Translations under genes and position numbers: made by a program
Shown here: positions 1 to 5,924 of the stretch, piece after piece
Layout: each line of letters begins with the position of its first letter
Position numbering within the stretch: the stretch's first letter is position 1
Source: Burkholderiales bacterium UBA6064
GTDB taxonomy: Bacteria > Pseudomonadota > Gammaproteobacteria > Burkholderiales > Burkholderiaceae_B
NCBI GenBank assembly: GCA_002428895.1
Contig: DIYC01000008.1
Span: forward strand, 1-8,015
Length of the DNA stretch: 8,015 nt
Direction of reading: 5' to 3'
Notes under the pieces: generated by a model
Databases searched by the model: none
Seen by the model: the letters and a program-made list of their open reading frames with translations, nothing else
Told to the model about the DNA's origin: nothing

Positions 1-43
1 TTGTTGGTTCATTCAGTTTGAGTTTGTTTTTGAGCAGAATGAA

Positions 44-75
44 ATGAGGTAGTTATCATGAATGAACTACTTCAT
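44..75. other. Leader-region hairpin upstream of purN
   Basis: An 11-bp stem (44-54 pairing with 65-75, one G-U pair) encloses a 10-nt loop. It is followed by a smaller GGCT/AGCC hairpin at 77-93. No T-tract follows directly, so it is not a normal intrinsic terminator. It matches no riboswitch class I can recall, including the ZTP class that often controls purine genes. It could be a leader structure of the purN transcript or the remains of an upstream 3' end. I see no convincing promoter in positions 1-154. Confidence 0.35.
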
Positions 76-154
76 GGGCTGGCCGAAAAAGCCGACAGGA
101 GAGTTTTTTGTTTTAAAACTATTTCAACTACGTTTTTTAGGATAAACTGCGGGC

Positions 155-808
155 ATGAGAAAAAATGATTCTATCTTGCCATCTGTTGTCATCCTAATTT
201 CTGGGCGCGGTTCTAACATGCAAGCGTTGGTTCGTTACGCGCAGCAAACCGTCGAGTTTACAATTAAAGCAGTTATTAGTAATACCCCCAAGGCGACTGG
301 GCTTGACTTTGCGCGAGCTTCAGGGCTGAATACTGTGGTGGTTGACCATACTCTTTTTTCCTCTCGCGATGCGTTCGATTTGGCTTTGGCTGGTGAAATT
401 AAACAACTTAATCCCGATTTAATCGTTTTGGCGGGTTTTATGAGAATTTTAACGCCAGCATTTGTCACTCAGTTTGAGAATGCTATTGTTAACATTCATC
501 CCTCATTGTTGCCCGCTTTTACTGGTCTAAATACGCATCAACGCGCCATTGATGCGGGTGTTCGCGTGCACGGTGCCACTGTCCATTTAGTTACTGCGGA
601 ACTCGACGTTGGGCCAATTCTTGACCAGGCCGTGTTGGCTGTTAATGAAAATGAAACGAGTGATCGTTTAGCCGCTAGAGTTTTGGCTTTAGAACATCAA
701 ATGTACCCGCGTGCTATTTCAGCGTATTTACGGCGTCATATTGTGCTGCAAAACGGTCAAATTAAAGGGGCAAAATCAATGTCACTGTTTCATGGTTTAC
801 TAAGCTAA
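155..808 (+). CDS. purN: Phosphoribosylglycinamide formyltransferase (GART, PurN)
   Basis: This cytoplasmic enzyme transfers a formyl group from 10-formyltetrahydrofolate to GAR, giving FGAR, the third step of de novo purine synthesis. The 217-residue product matches the usual family length. SGRGSN at residues 16-21 is the phosphate-binding loop. VLAGFMRIL at 91-99 precedes the active-site segment NIHPSLLP at 113-120. N113, H115 and D151 (in ELDVGP) correspond to the E. coli catalytic residues N106, H108 and D144. The ATG at 155 is a few residues upstream of the usual start; its best ribosome site, AGGA at 139-142, is 12 nt away, slightly far. It is the first gene of a probable three-gene operon, 19 nt before the methyltransferase gene. 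No purM lies immediately upstream within the window. Confidence 0.95.
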   Translation: MRKNDSILPSVVILISGRGSNMQALVRYAQQTVEFTIKAVISNTPKATGLDFARASGLNTVVVDHTLFSSRDAFDLALAGEIKQLNPDLIVLAGFMRILTPAFVTQFENAIVNIHPSLLPAFTGLNTHQRAIDAGVRVHGATVHLVTAELDVGPILDQAVLAVNENETSDRLAARVLALEHQMYPRAISAYLRRHIVLQNGQIKGAKSMSLFHGLLS

Positions 809-827
809 AGTTGCCAAAGAGGTTTAT

Positions 828-2174
828 TTGATCAACAAACATAAAAGTCACCATCGTCGTGCACAACATACGCAACATCAATCAAAACCCCACAAAGGGC
901 CTCCGGTTAATCAATTCGGGTTGTTGTCGGTCGTAGCAGAATTAATTTCACACCTGGATGTCACGGATGCGCCTGCAGATTTTTTGGTGTCCTGTTTTTT
1001 AAAAGAACGTCCCAATTTAGGGGCTCGTGATCGGTCAGTCATCGCAGAAGCGGTGTTTTGTTGGTTAAGGTTAAAGCCACGTATTCAATATTTAGCCCAA
1101 ATTGGTGCTACAGCCTCTGCCTTACGGCAGGCTAAACTGGCTTTATTTATTTCTGGAGCCACACAAGAAATTTGGTCTAAAGGTTCTGTTGAGGACAATG
1201 AGTGGTTAAGTCGGTCTATTAATATTCCTCTTGAGTCATTACCACTCGAAGCAGTAACTTGTATGCCGTTGTGGTTTTATAACCAATTGGCAAAAGTTTA
1301 TGGTCATGAAATGGTTCTTGGCTACTCTGCTTTTAATTTACAGTCGGCACCCCTAGATTTGCGCGTTAACACGTTAAAAACAACCGCCAAAAACCTTGTC
1401 AGCGAATTAACTGAACAAGGCGTAACCTGTGAGCCTATTTCTGGTTTGTCGGCTGGTGTTCGGGTTTCAGGTAAACCCAATTTAATGCAAACGGCTTTGT
1501 TTAAAGATGGTTTGTTCGAGTTTCAAGATGCTGGAAGCCAGTGGGTTTCTAAGTTGGTGGCACCGCGACGTGGGGATTTGGTGATTGATTTTTGTGCTGG
1601 CGCAGGCGGAAAAACCTTGGCAATTGGCGCTTTAATGAAAAATACGGGTCGAATAGTGGCAGTCGACAATCATGAGAAGCGATTGTTAAAGTTTAAGCCA
1701 CGTGCAGCGCGAGCTGGCCTAAGTAATTTTTCAACTTTGTGTGTGAATGACGAAAACGATGAACGATTGAATAAATTTTATGCCAAAGCAGATCGGGTTT
1801 TAGTCGATGCACCTTGTTCTGGTTCGGGTACCTTGCGAAGAAACCCTGACCTTAAATACAAGTACACTGACAAAGAACTGGCTGAGTTTATTCAAACTCA
1901 GCAGCACATTTTAAAAAGTGCTGCTCGATTGGTTAGACCAGATGGGCGTTTGGTGTATGTCACTTGTAGCTTATTTGCAGAGGAAAACGAGTTTCAGATT
2001 GAATGGTTTTTGTCGCAACATCCAGAGTTTCGTTTAAGGCGTTGGACAGAAGTGTTGCCGCCCTCGGATCGCCCTCAAGGTGCTTATGAATCGCGAGATT
2101 GTTTGTTGTTGTGGCCGCATTTAAGCAATACGGATGGTTTTTTTGCGGCGGTGTTGCAGCGGGTTAAAGGGTAG
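828..2174 (+). CDS. RsmB/NOP-family 16S rRNA (cytosine-C5) methyltransferase
   Basis: This 448-residue SAM-dependent enzyme is predicted to methylate C5 of a cytosine in ribosomal RNA; the RsmB (Fmu/Sun) branch modifies 16S C967. The first 20-25 residues are His- and Lys-rich. Residues about 30-110 resemble the NusB-like RNA-binding domain (LGARDRSVIAEAVF at 64-77). The Rossmann methyltransferase domain follows: motif I DFCAGAGGKT (254-263), the SAM-ribose acidic motif VDNHEKRL (279-286), motif IV DAPCSG (327-332) with C330, and motif VI VTCS (378-381) with C380. The two cysteines are the catalytic pair of the m5C family. The TTG start is supported by AGAGG at 818-822, 5 nt upstream. The exact target base is not certain, as betaproteobacteria can carry paralogues, so no symbol is given. 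Confidence 0.9.
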   Translation: MINKHKSHHRRAQHTQHQSKPHKGPPVNQFGLLSVVAELISHLDVTDAPADFLVSCFLKERPNLGARDRSVIAEAVFCWLRLKPRIQYLAQIGATASALRQAKLALFISGATQEIWSKGSVEDNEWLSRSINIPLESLPLEAVTCMPLWFYNQLAKVYGHEMVLGYSAFNLQSAPLDLRVNTLKTTAKNLVSELTEQGVTCEPISGLSAGVRVSGKPNLMQTALFKDGLFEFQDAGSQWVSKLVAPRRGDLVIDFCAGAGGKTLAIGALMKNTGRIVAVDNHEKRLLKFKPRAARAGLSNFSTLCVNDENDERLNKFYAKADRVLVDAPCSGSGTLRRNPDLKYKYTDKELAEFIQTQQHILKSAARLVRPDGRLVYVTCSLFAEENEFQIEWFLSQHPEFRLRRWTEVLPPSDRPQGAYESRDCLLLWPHLSNTDGFFAAVLQRVKG

Positions 2175-2212
2175 TGGTGTTGGGTTAAACGGTTATTTAT
2201 GGTGAGGTTTTT

Positions 2213-3400
2213 GTGATTGAATTTTTAACATCTGGGTTATTGCGGGCAAGTTTTTTTGACATGGTTGTTTTTACTTTGATTGTGACTCACATCACAATCA
2301 TCGCGGTCACCGTTTATCTGCATCGTTGCCAAGCGCATCGTGCATTGGTGGTTAAAGCCCCGTTGGCACATTTTTTTCGCTTTTGGCTTTGGCTAACCAC
2401 AGGAATGTCAACTCGTGCATGGGCGGCAGTTCATCGCAAGCATCATGCCAAATGCGAAACTGAAGACGACCCACACAGCCCCCAAGTGAAGGGTTTAAAA
2501 AAGGTTTTTTTTGAAGGTGCCGAGTTGTACACCCAAGAAGCGAACAATCCAGACACTTTACAGCGATATGGTCATGGTACCCCCGATGATTGGCTGGAAA
2601 ACAAAGTGTATTCGCGCTTTACTTGGCATGGCTGTGGTTTAATGTTGTTCATCGACTTTGCTTTGTTTGGTTTACCTGGGATCAGCATTTGGGGCATTCA
2701 AATGTTATGGATACCCATTCTTGCAGCGGGCGTGATCAACGGGATTGGGCATTTTTGGGGTTATCGCAATTTTGACTGCCCAGATGCCAGCAAAAATGTA
2801 TTCCCGATTGGTTTGTTGATTGGTGGTGAAGAACTGCATAACAATCATCATTGTCATGCAACCTCTGCTAAATTAAGTTCTAAATGGTTCGAGTTTGACG
2901 TGGGTTGGTGTTACATCCGAATGTTTGAATGTTTGGGTTTGGTTCAGGTCAAAAATGTTTCAAGGCCATCACGTTTTGTGAATCGGGGCAATCAACCCGT
3001 GAATGCCGAGGTGCTCAAAGGCTTAATTGCTCATCGTTATGAACTCATGGCTCGTTATGCAGCCACCATGCGCAAAGCAATGCGTGCCGAATTAAATCAA
3101 TTACTCACCCAAACCAAATGCTCTGAAGAGCGTTCGTTGTTTAAAAAAGCAAAAGCGATTTTGCTGAATAACAAAAAGCGGTTGGCTGAGGAGCAGCAGC
3201 ATTTCTTAACTGTGTTGTCGGCGCGTTCCGTCATCATGTCGAACCTAGTTCAAAAGCGTAAAGAGCTGTGTGAAATTTGGGAAAAAGGCAATTTGTCAAG
3301 CGACCAAATGTTGGTTAAATTGCAGCAATGGTGTGATGAAGCTGAAAAAAGCGGTATTCACTGGTTGCAAGAGATTAGTGCGCGAATTAAGAGTTATTAA
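2213..3400 (+). CDS. Membrane fatty-acid (acyl-CoA / delta-9 type) desaturase with C-terminal extension
   Basis: This is a membrane di-iron desaturase that should place a cis double bond in a fatty-acyl chain, supporting membrane fluidity. Three histidine boxes are present: H37-x4-H42 (HRCQAH), HRKHH at 74-78, and HNNHH at 209-213, plus the NxxxH element N176-H180 seen in acyl-CoA desaturases. Hydrophobic spans lie near residues 15-36, 50-64, 140-160 and 163-183. Residues from about 255 to 395 form a hydrophilic, Lys/Glu-rich and probably helical tail that classic bacterial desaturases lack; I do not recognise its function. The GTG start has GAGG at 2204-2207, 5 nt upstream. The gene lies 38 nt after the methyltransferase gene and is probably co-transcribed with it. 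Substrate and regiospecificity cannot be read from the sequence. Confidence 0.9.
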   Translation: MIEFLTSGLLRASFFDMVVFTLIVTHITIIAVTVYLHRCQAHRALVVKAPLAHFFRFWLWLTTGMSTRAWAAVHRKHHAKCETEDDPHSPQVKGLKKVFFEGAELYTQEANNPDTLQRYGHGTPDDWLENKVYSRFTWHGCGLMLFIDFALFGLPGISIWGIQMLWIPILAAGVINGIGHFWGYRNFDCPDASKNVFPIGLLIGGEELHNNHHCHATSAKLSSKWFEFDVGWCYIRMFECLGLVQVKNVSRPSRFVNRGNQPVNAEVLKGLIAHRYELMARYAATMRKAMRAELNQLLTQTKCSEERSLFKKAKAILLNNKKRLAEEQQHFLTVLSARSVIMSNLVQKRKELCEIWEKGNLSSDQMLVKLQQWCDEAEKSGIHWLQEISARIKSY

Positions 3401-3463
3401 GCCTAGGCGTTAAAATTTTTCACTCTGTAAACTGACGAAGCCCGTTGAGTAATCCCTGGAACC

Positions 3464-3507
3464 AAGTTTACAAATTTGACATTTTTTGATGTCATTTTTG
3501 TAAACTT
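3464..3507. promoter_or_regulatory. Operator 1, 44-bp dyad upstream of the antitoxin gene
   Basis: This is a strongly symmetric site. Outer arms AAGTTTACAAA (3464-3474) and TTTGTAAACTT (3497-3507) are perfect complements. Inner arms TGACAT (3477-3482) and ATGTCA (3489-3494) share the same centre. The site overlaps the predicted promoter. AbiEi antitoxins are known to repress their own operon by binding inverted repeats upstream, so this is the likely autoregulatory site; the binding itself is inferred. Confidence 0.75.
3476..3504 (+). promoter_or_regulatory. Predicted sigma-70 promoter of the antitoxin gene
   Basis: A perfect -35 TTGACA (3476-3481) is followed by a 17-bp spacer and a -10 of TGTAAA (3499-3504, four of six consensus bases). 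Both elements lie inside operator 1, so a bound repressor would exclude RNA polymerase. Transcription would begin near 3511, placing operator 2 in the untranslated leader. Confidence 0.55.
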
Positions 3508-3523
3508 GCGCCGTATTCAAATT

Positions 3524-3567
3524 AAGTCTACACTTATGACATGTTTAAGTGTCATCATTGGTAACTA
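3524..3567. promoter_or_regulatory. Operator 2, second copy of the 44-bp dyad
   Basis: This site aligns without gaps to operator 1, with 31 of 44 bases identical by hand count, at an offset of exactly 60 bp. The inner arms ATGACA (3536-3541) and TGTCAT (3550-3555) are perfect; the outer arms are degenerate. It ends at the antitoxin ribosome binding site (AGAGG 3567-3571). A repressor here could add to repression at operator 1 through cooperative binding or by blocking the leader. Confidence 0.7.
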
Positions 3568-3577
3568 GAGGTGTATT

Positions 3578-4114
3578 GTGAAAAAGGCTGAGGCAATTAA
3601 AAAGCTCTTAGAATATGACAAGCGTGGCCGCTGTGTTTTTACTAATTCAGATCTGGCCAAAATCTTTCATCAAGACAATGAAAGGGCATTGCGGGCAGGA
3701 ATTAAACGTTTGCAAGACGATGGCTTGCTGACTCGAATCATTAATGGTGTGTACTTATACAATTTAGCCCAGTCGAAAGGCAGCGATACGTTGGAGCAAA
3801 TTGCTAAAACTATTCGACGTGGAGAATATAACTACATTAGCTTAGAATCTGCGCTTTCTGATTTTGGTGTTATTTCGCAAATTCCAGTAGATCGGTTAAC
3901 TGTTATGACAACGGGACGTTCCGGTGAATTTAAAACACCTTTAGGTACAATTGAATTTACGCATACGAAACGAGATCCGATAGACATTATAGAAAATACC
4001 AGTTTAGTTGGCAGGCCACTTAGGTTAGCAACGAAACAAACTGCATACAGAGATTTAAAACGAGTTGGCCGAAATACACATTTAGTCAGCAAGGAAGGGC
4101 TCTATGAGAATTGA
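3578..4114 (+). CDS. AbiEi-family type IV antitoxin / transcriptional repressor
   Basis: The 178-residue protein resembles the short AbiEi antitoxins. In this family an N-terminal winged helix-turn-helix represses the operon and a C-terminal domain counteracts the AbiEii nucleotidyltransferase toxin without binding it directly. Residues 1-62 read as a winged helix (NSDLAKIFHQDNERALRAGI at 23-42, then the wing TRIINGVYLYN). Residues 85-178 contain the C-terminal core, YISLESALSDFGVISQIP followed by TGRSGEFKTPLGTIEFTHT. It looks complete. The GTG start has AGAGG at 3567-3571, 6 nt upstream. Its stop overlaps the ATG of the truncated toxin gene by 11 nt, the usual translationally coupled AbiE arrangement. 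Two dyad operators upstream fit autoregulation. The family call rests on remembered sequence character and gene layout, not a search. Confidence 0.8.
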   Translation: MKKAEAIKKLLEYDKRGRCVFTNSDLAKIFHQDNERALRAGIKRLQDDGLLTRIINGVYLYNLAQSKGSDTLEQIAKTIRRGEYNYISLESALSDFGVISQIPVDRLTVMTTGRSGEFKTPLGTIEFTHTKRDPIDIIENTSLVGRPLRLATKQTAYRDLKRVGRNTHLVSKEGLYEN

Positions 4115-4178
4115 TCAAGAAAATTTCGCGCAATTGGTGAATAAAGCAATGCAGGTTGAATCTGTACTAGTCAAGTAA
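4104..4178 (+). pseudogene. Truncated AbiEii toxin gene (5' remnant, 24 codons)
   Basis: The ATG at 4104 lies inside the 3' end of the antitoxin gene in another frame, as expected for the toxin start. The peptide begins MRIDQENFAQLVNKAM, which matches the typical AbiEii amino terminus (M-x-x-x-x-F-x-x-L-V-x-x-A-M). It then departs from the family and stops at TAA 4176-4178. The expected continuation (a segment like MRPVIEKELLHYDIL, then the GS-motif of the nucleotidyltransferase) is not found in any frame downstream. Full AbiEii toxins are about 250-300 residues, so over 90 percent of the gene, including the whole catalytic core, is gone. No toxin activity is possible from this stub. Confidence 0.75.
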
Positions 4179-4482
4179 ACCTGTAGGGTTTTCAAGTTAG
4201 ATTTTGACATGGTTAATTTCCTATCTTTTTCGTTATTTTATAGGCTATCAACTCCTACAGGATTATTAGATCATTACACTTTTGAGCCAGTGGGGTTGTT
4301 TTAAAGGTTTAAATAACCATATTTATGAACTAATCGATCGATGTTTTTATCGTTAATATACTTAAATTAAATATTATGGCGTTTAATTGTCTTCAAGCTT
4401 TGAGAGACCCCCTATGTCACATTAGTTGTCCGCTTTTCTAAGTATAGAGCTTATTTTTAAATTTAAATATTAAAGGTTTTTT
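4179..4482. other. AT-rich segment without a gene between the toxin stub and the DUF3825 gene
   Basis: About 300 bp with no supported gene. The reading frame of the toxin stub continues open for 41 codons after its stop (to TAA at 4302-4304), but the peptide resembles nothing I know in AbiEii and lacks a ribosome site. The segment contains the inverted octamer at 4180/4254, a 10-bp palindrome ATCGATCGAT (4333-4342), and AT-rich tracts ahead of the next gene. I see no convincing promoter, tRNA or transposase trace. Its base composition is closer to the downstream DUF3825 gene than to the core genes. Confidence 0.6.
4180..4261. repeat. Inverted octamer pair CCTGTAGG / CCTACAGG at the toxin truncation point
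   Basis: CCTGTAGG at 4180-4187 and its exact reverse complement CCTACAGG at 4254-4261 flank 66 bp and begin two bases after the stop of the truncated toxin gene. They may be ends of a tiny insertion or a deletion scar. An 8-bp match over this distance could also be chance, and no target duplication is seen. Confidence 0.3.
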
Positions 4483-5268
4483 ATGGTGCAAAATAAGCCA
4501 TATGATTTTCCTAGTGATTTTTATGACTTTGGGTTTATGCCAAAATTCCCAGAAAATATTGAGTCCTTACAAGTCCTGGCAGAACCTGAGGATTGGGGCT
4601 ACCAAAATACTACCGTTGGCGAAGCACATCCGATTTTAAGAAATTACATAAAATACACATATCAGAGAATAGCTGAAGAGAAAAAAATATCAGTAACTGC
4701 TGATGAAGAGTTTTGCTGCTGGAATACAGGCTTAATCACCCAATCTCAAGAGCCTATATTCATTCTATTTGAGAAAAATAAGTTGAAAAATTCGAGGCCA
4801 TATTGGCATTTTTGGAAATTTTGCAGGAAGGGAGAGTGGGAATTAAATAAATTTTCGGCCGTTCCAGAAATGGCGCACTATTTTGAAGACCCTTCGGTAT
4901 TGGTATTTGACTCACGGAAAGACTTAAGAGTAAATGTAGAGCATATTATTGCTGACAACCTTTCTCGTTTCCCAGGTTCATTGCAGGGTATGAATCCATA
5001 TGGCTTGCAGAACTTGGTAAGAGGTGCAATTGATTCTGCTGTAGAAAGAGCAAGAAGAAATTATAAAACAGCAATCCCACAATATTATTCCGGTAGTATC
5101 CAGTTGCTTTTACCGGTCTCATTACTTGATCCCAAAAAAGCTGACTTGGCTTTAGTTGTTGATCGATTTACAGATTTCTATAGAGGTTCAACATGCTTAA
5201 CTTTAGACATGGCATATAACAATGCTAGGCAATTAGCGAGACCTGACCGTGATTGGCTAGTGCCCTAA
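4483..5268 (+). CDS. DUF3825 domain-containing protein
   Basis: This 261-residue soluble protein has no signal peptide or membrane segment. Two stretches match what I recall of the DUF3825 family: FCCWNTGLITQSQEPIFILF (77-96) and the C-terminal block IQLLLPVSLLDPKKADLALV (206-225) followed by TCLTLDMAYNNARQLARP (237-254). The function is unknown to me; relatives can occur beside putative RNA-binding domains, but none is visible here. The ATG start is supported by AAAGG at 4472-4476, 6 nt upstream. Twelve of 16 arginine codons are AGA/AGG, against 3 of 13 in purN, and the gene is more AT-rich than its neighbours, which points to recent transfer. It stands alone, ending just before a bidirectional terminator. 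It may be cargo of the decayed AbiE island; a role in defence is only a guess. Confidence 0.75.
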   Translation: MVQNKPYDFPSDFYDFGFMPKFPENIESLQVLAEPEDWGYQNTTVGEAHPILRNYIKYTYQRIAEEKKISVTADEEFCCWNTGLITQSQEPIFILFEKNKLKNSRPYWHFWKFCRKGEWELNKFSAVPEMAHYFEDPSVLVFDSRKDLRVNVEHIIADNLSRFPGSLQGMNPYGLQNLVRGAIDSAVERARRNYKTAIPQYYSGSIQLLLPVSLLDPKKADLALVVDRFTDFYRGSTCLTLDMAYNNARQLARPDRDWLVP

Positions 5269-5324
5269 CAAGTTGTTGCAGCTTACACGCTTCACGTGCT
5301 GGGCAGCTTTTAATCAAGTTTTAC

Positions 5325-5361
5325 AAAAAAATAAAGCCGCTTCAAGCGGCTTTATTTTTTT
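5325..5361. terminator. Bidirectional intrinsic terminator
   Basis: A near-perfect palindrome: stem core AAAGCCGCT/AGCGGCTTT with a tiny loop around 5342-5344, flanked by seven A on the left and seven T on the right. It can end transcription of the DUF3825 gene on the + strand and of rpmB-rpmG on the - strand. It lies 56 nt after the DUF3825 stop and 13 nt beyond the rpmG stop. Confidence 0.93.
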
Positions 5362-5374
5362 AACTGAAACACAC

Positions 5375-5542
5375 TTATTTAAGCTTGGTTTCTTTGTAGG
5401 CAACATGTTTACGAACCACAGGGTCGTATTTAGACAATTCCATTTTTTCAGGTTTTGTGCGTTTGTTTTTTGTGGTTGTGTAAAAATGCCCAGTGCCCGC
5501 TGTTGATTCAAGCTTAATTTTTTCTCGGCCTGCTTTCGCCAT
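5375..5542 (-). CDS. rpmG: 50S ribosomal protein L33
   Basis: A 55-residue basic protein of the large ribosomal subunit, reading from ATG at 5542 to TAA at 5375. The sequence begins [13 protein letters not shown] and contains [19 protein letters not shown] (17-35) and [18 protein letters not shown] at the end, typical of bacterial L33. It has no cysteines, so it is the zinc-independent (C-minus) form. A strong ribosome site (AGGAG, plus-strand 5550-5554) sits 7 nt upstream and overlaps the stop codon of rpmB, so translation of the two is probably coupled. It is the second gene of the rpmB-rpmG operon and is followed by the palindromic terminator. Confidence 0.97.
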   Translation of the reverse strand: MAKAGREKIKLESTAGTGHFYTTTKNKRTKPEKMELSKYDPVVRKHVAYKETKLK

Positions 5543-5552
5543 GATTTATCTC

Positions 5553-5786
5553 CTAAATTTCACCGCGTGCACGCAAGTCGCTTAAAACAGCATCGATGCC
5601 GTTTTTGTCGATTGTGCGAAGCGCAGCATTCGTTAAGCGTAGGCGAACCCAGCGATTCTCACTTTCTACCCAAAACTTGCGAGATTGCAAATTAGGTAAA
5701 AAACGACGTTTAGTTTTGTTGTTAGCGTGAGAAACTTTGTTCCCACTCATCGGGCGTTTCCCGGTTACTTGGCATACGCGAGCCAT
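5553..5786 (-). CDS. rpmB: 50S ribosomal protein L28
   Basis: A 77-residue large-subunit ribosomal protein. The amino terminus [20 protein letters not shown] and the following [11 protein letters not shown] are diagnostic of bacterial L28, and the C-terminal half carries the conserved [18 protein letters not shown]. Length and ends match the family, so the ATG at 5786 is secure even though the upstream ribosome site (a run of G about 8 nt away) is modest. Only one cysteine is present, consistent with the zinc-independent form. It is first in the rpmB-rpmG pair, with 10 nt between the two genes, and has a good promoter about 40 bp upstream. Confidence 0.97.
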   Translation of the reverse strand: MARVCQVTGKRPMSGNKVSHANNKTKRRFLPNLQSRKFWVESENRWVRLRLTNAALRTIDKNGIDAVLSDLRARGEI

Positions 5787-5825
5787 ATTGCGACCCCAAA
5801 GTTAAATTTTAAAGCAAAGCACAGG

Positions 5826-5854
5826 ATTGTAGTTGAATAATTTGGTTTTGGCAA
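5826..5854 (-). promoter_or_regulatory. Predicted sigma-70 promoter of rpmB-rpmG
   Basis: On the minus strand a -35 of TTGCCA (plus-strand 5849-5854) is separated by exactly 17 bp from a -10 of TACAAT (plus-strand 5826-5831); each element matches five of six consensus bases. Transcription would start near 5819, giving a leader of about 30 nt before the rpmB ATG, which suits a strongly expressed ribosomal-protein operon. Confidence 0.7.
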
Positions 5855-5924
5855 GCCCGTTTGATGCTTGCGTTTAAAAGTGTTGTTGGCTTGTCTTGGT
5901 TGCTGCATGTATAACACTATACCA

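Noticed and set aside
2..52. Possible 3' end of an upstream forward gene (open to TAG at 50-52).
   Set aside because: Only 16 codons are visible, another frame is open over nearly the same length, and nothing in the peptide is recognisable.
3401..3418. Palindrome GCCTAGGC followed by an AT run after the desaturase, as a terminator.
   Set aside because: The dyad has no real loop, pairing beyond it is imperfect and the T-run is only five bases, so it is too weak to call.
4209..4304. A 31-codon frame after the toxin stub as a small gene or a continuation of AbiEii.
   Set aside because: It has no ribosome site and the peptide lacks any AbiEii landmark.
4205..4419. Isolated TGACAT (4205-4210) and ATGTCA (4414-4419) as operator half-sites for the DUF3825 gene.
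   Set aside because: The same hexamer also occurs inside purN, the methyltransferase and the desaturase, so single copies without a paired arm carry no weight.
5273..5506. Forward 77-codon frame opposite rpmG, and other frames opposite rpmB, radC and fkpB.
   Set aside because: These lie antisense to firmly identified genes and have no family resemblance or ribosome sites.
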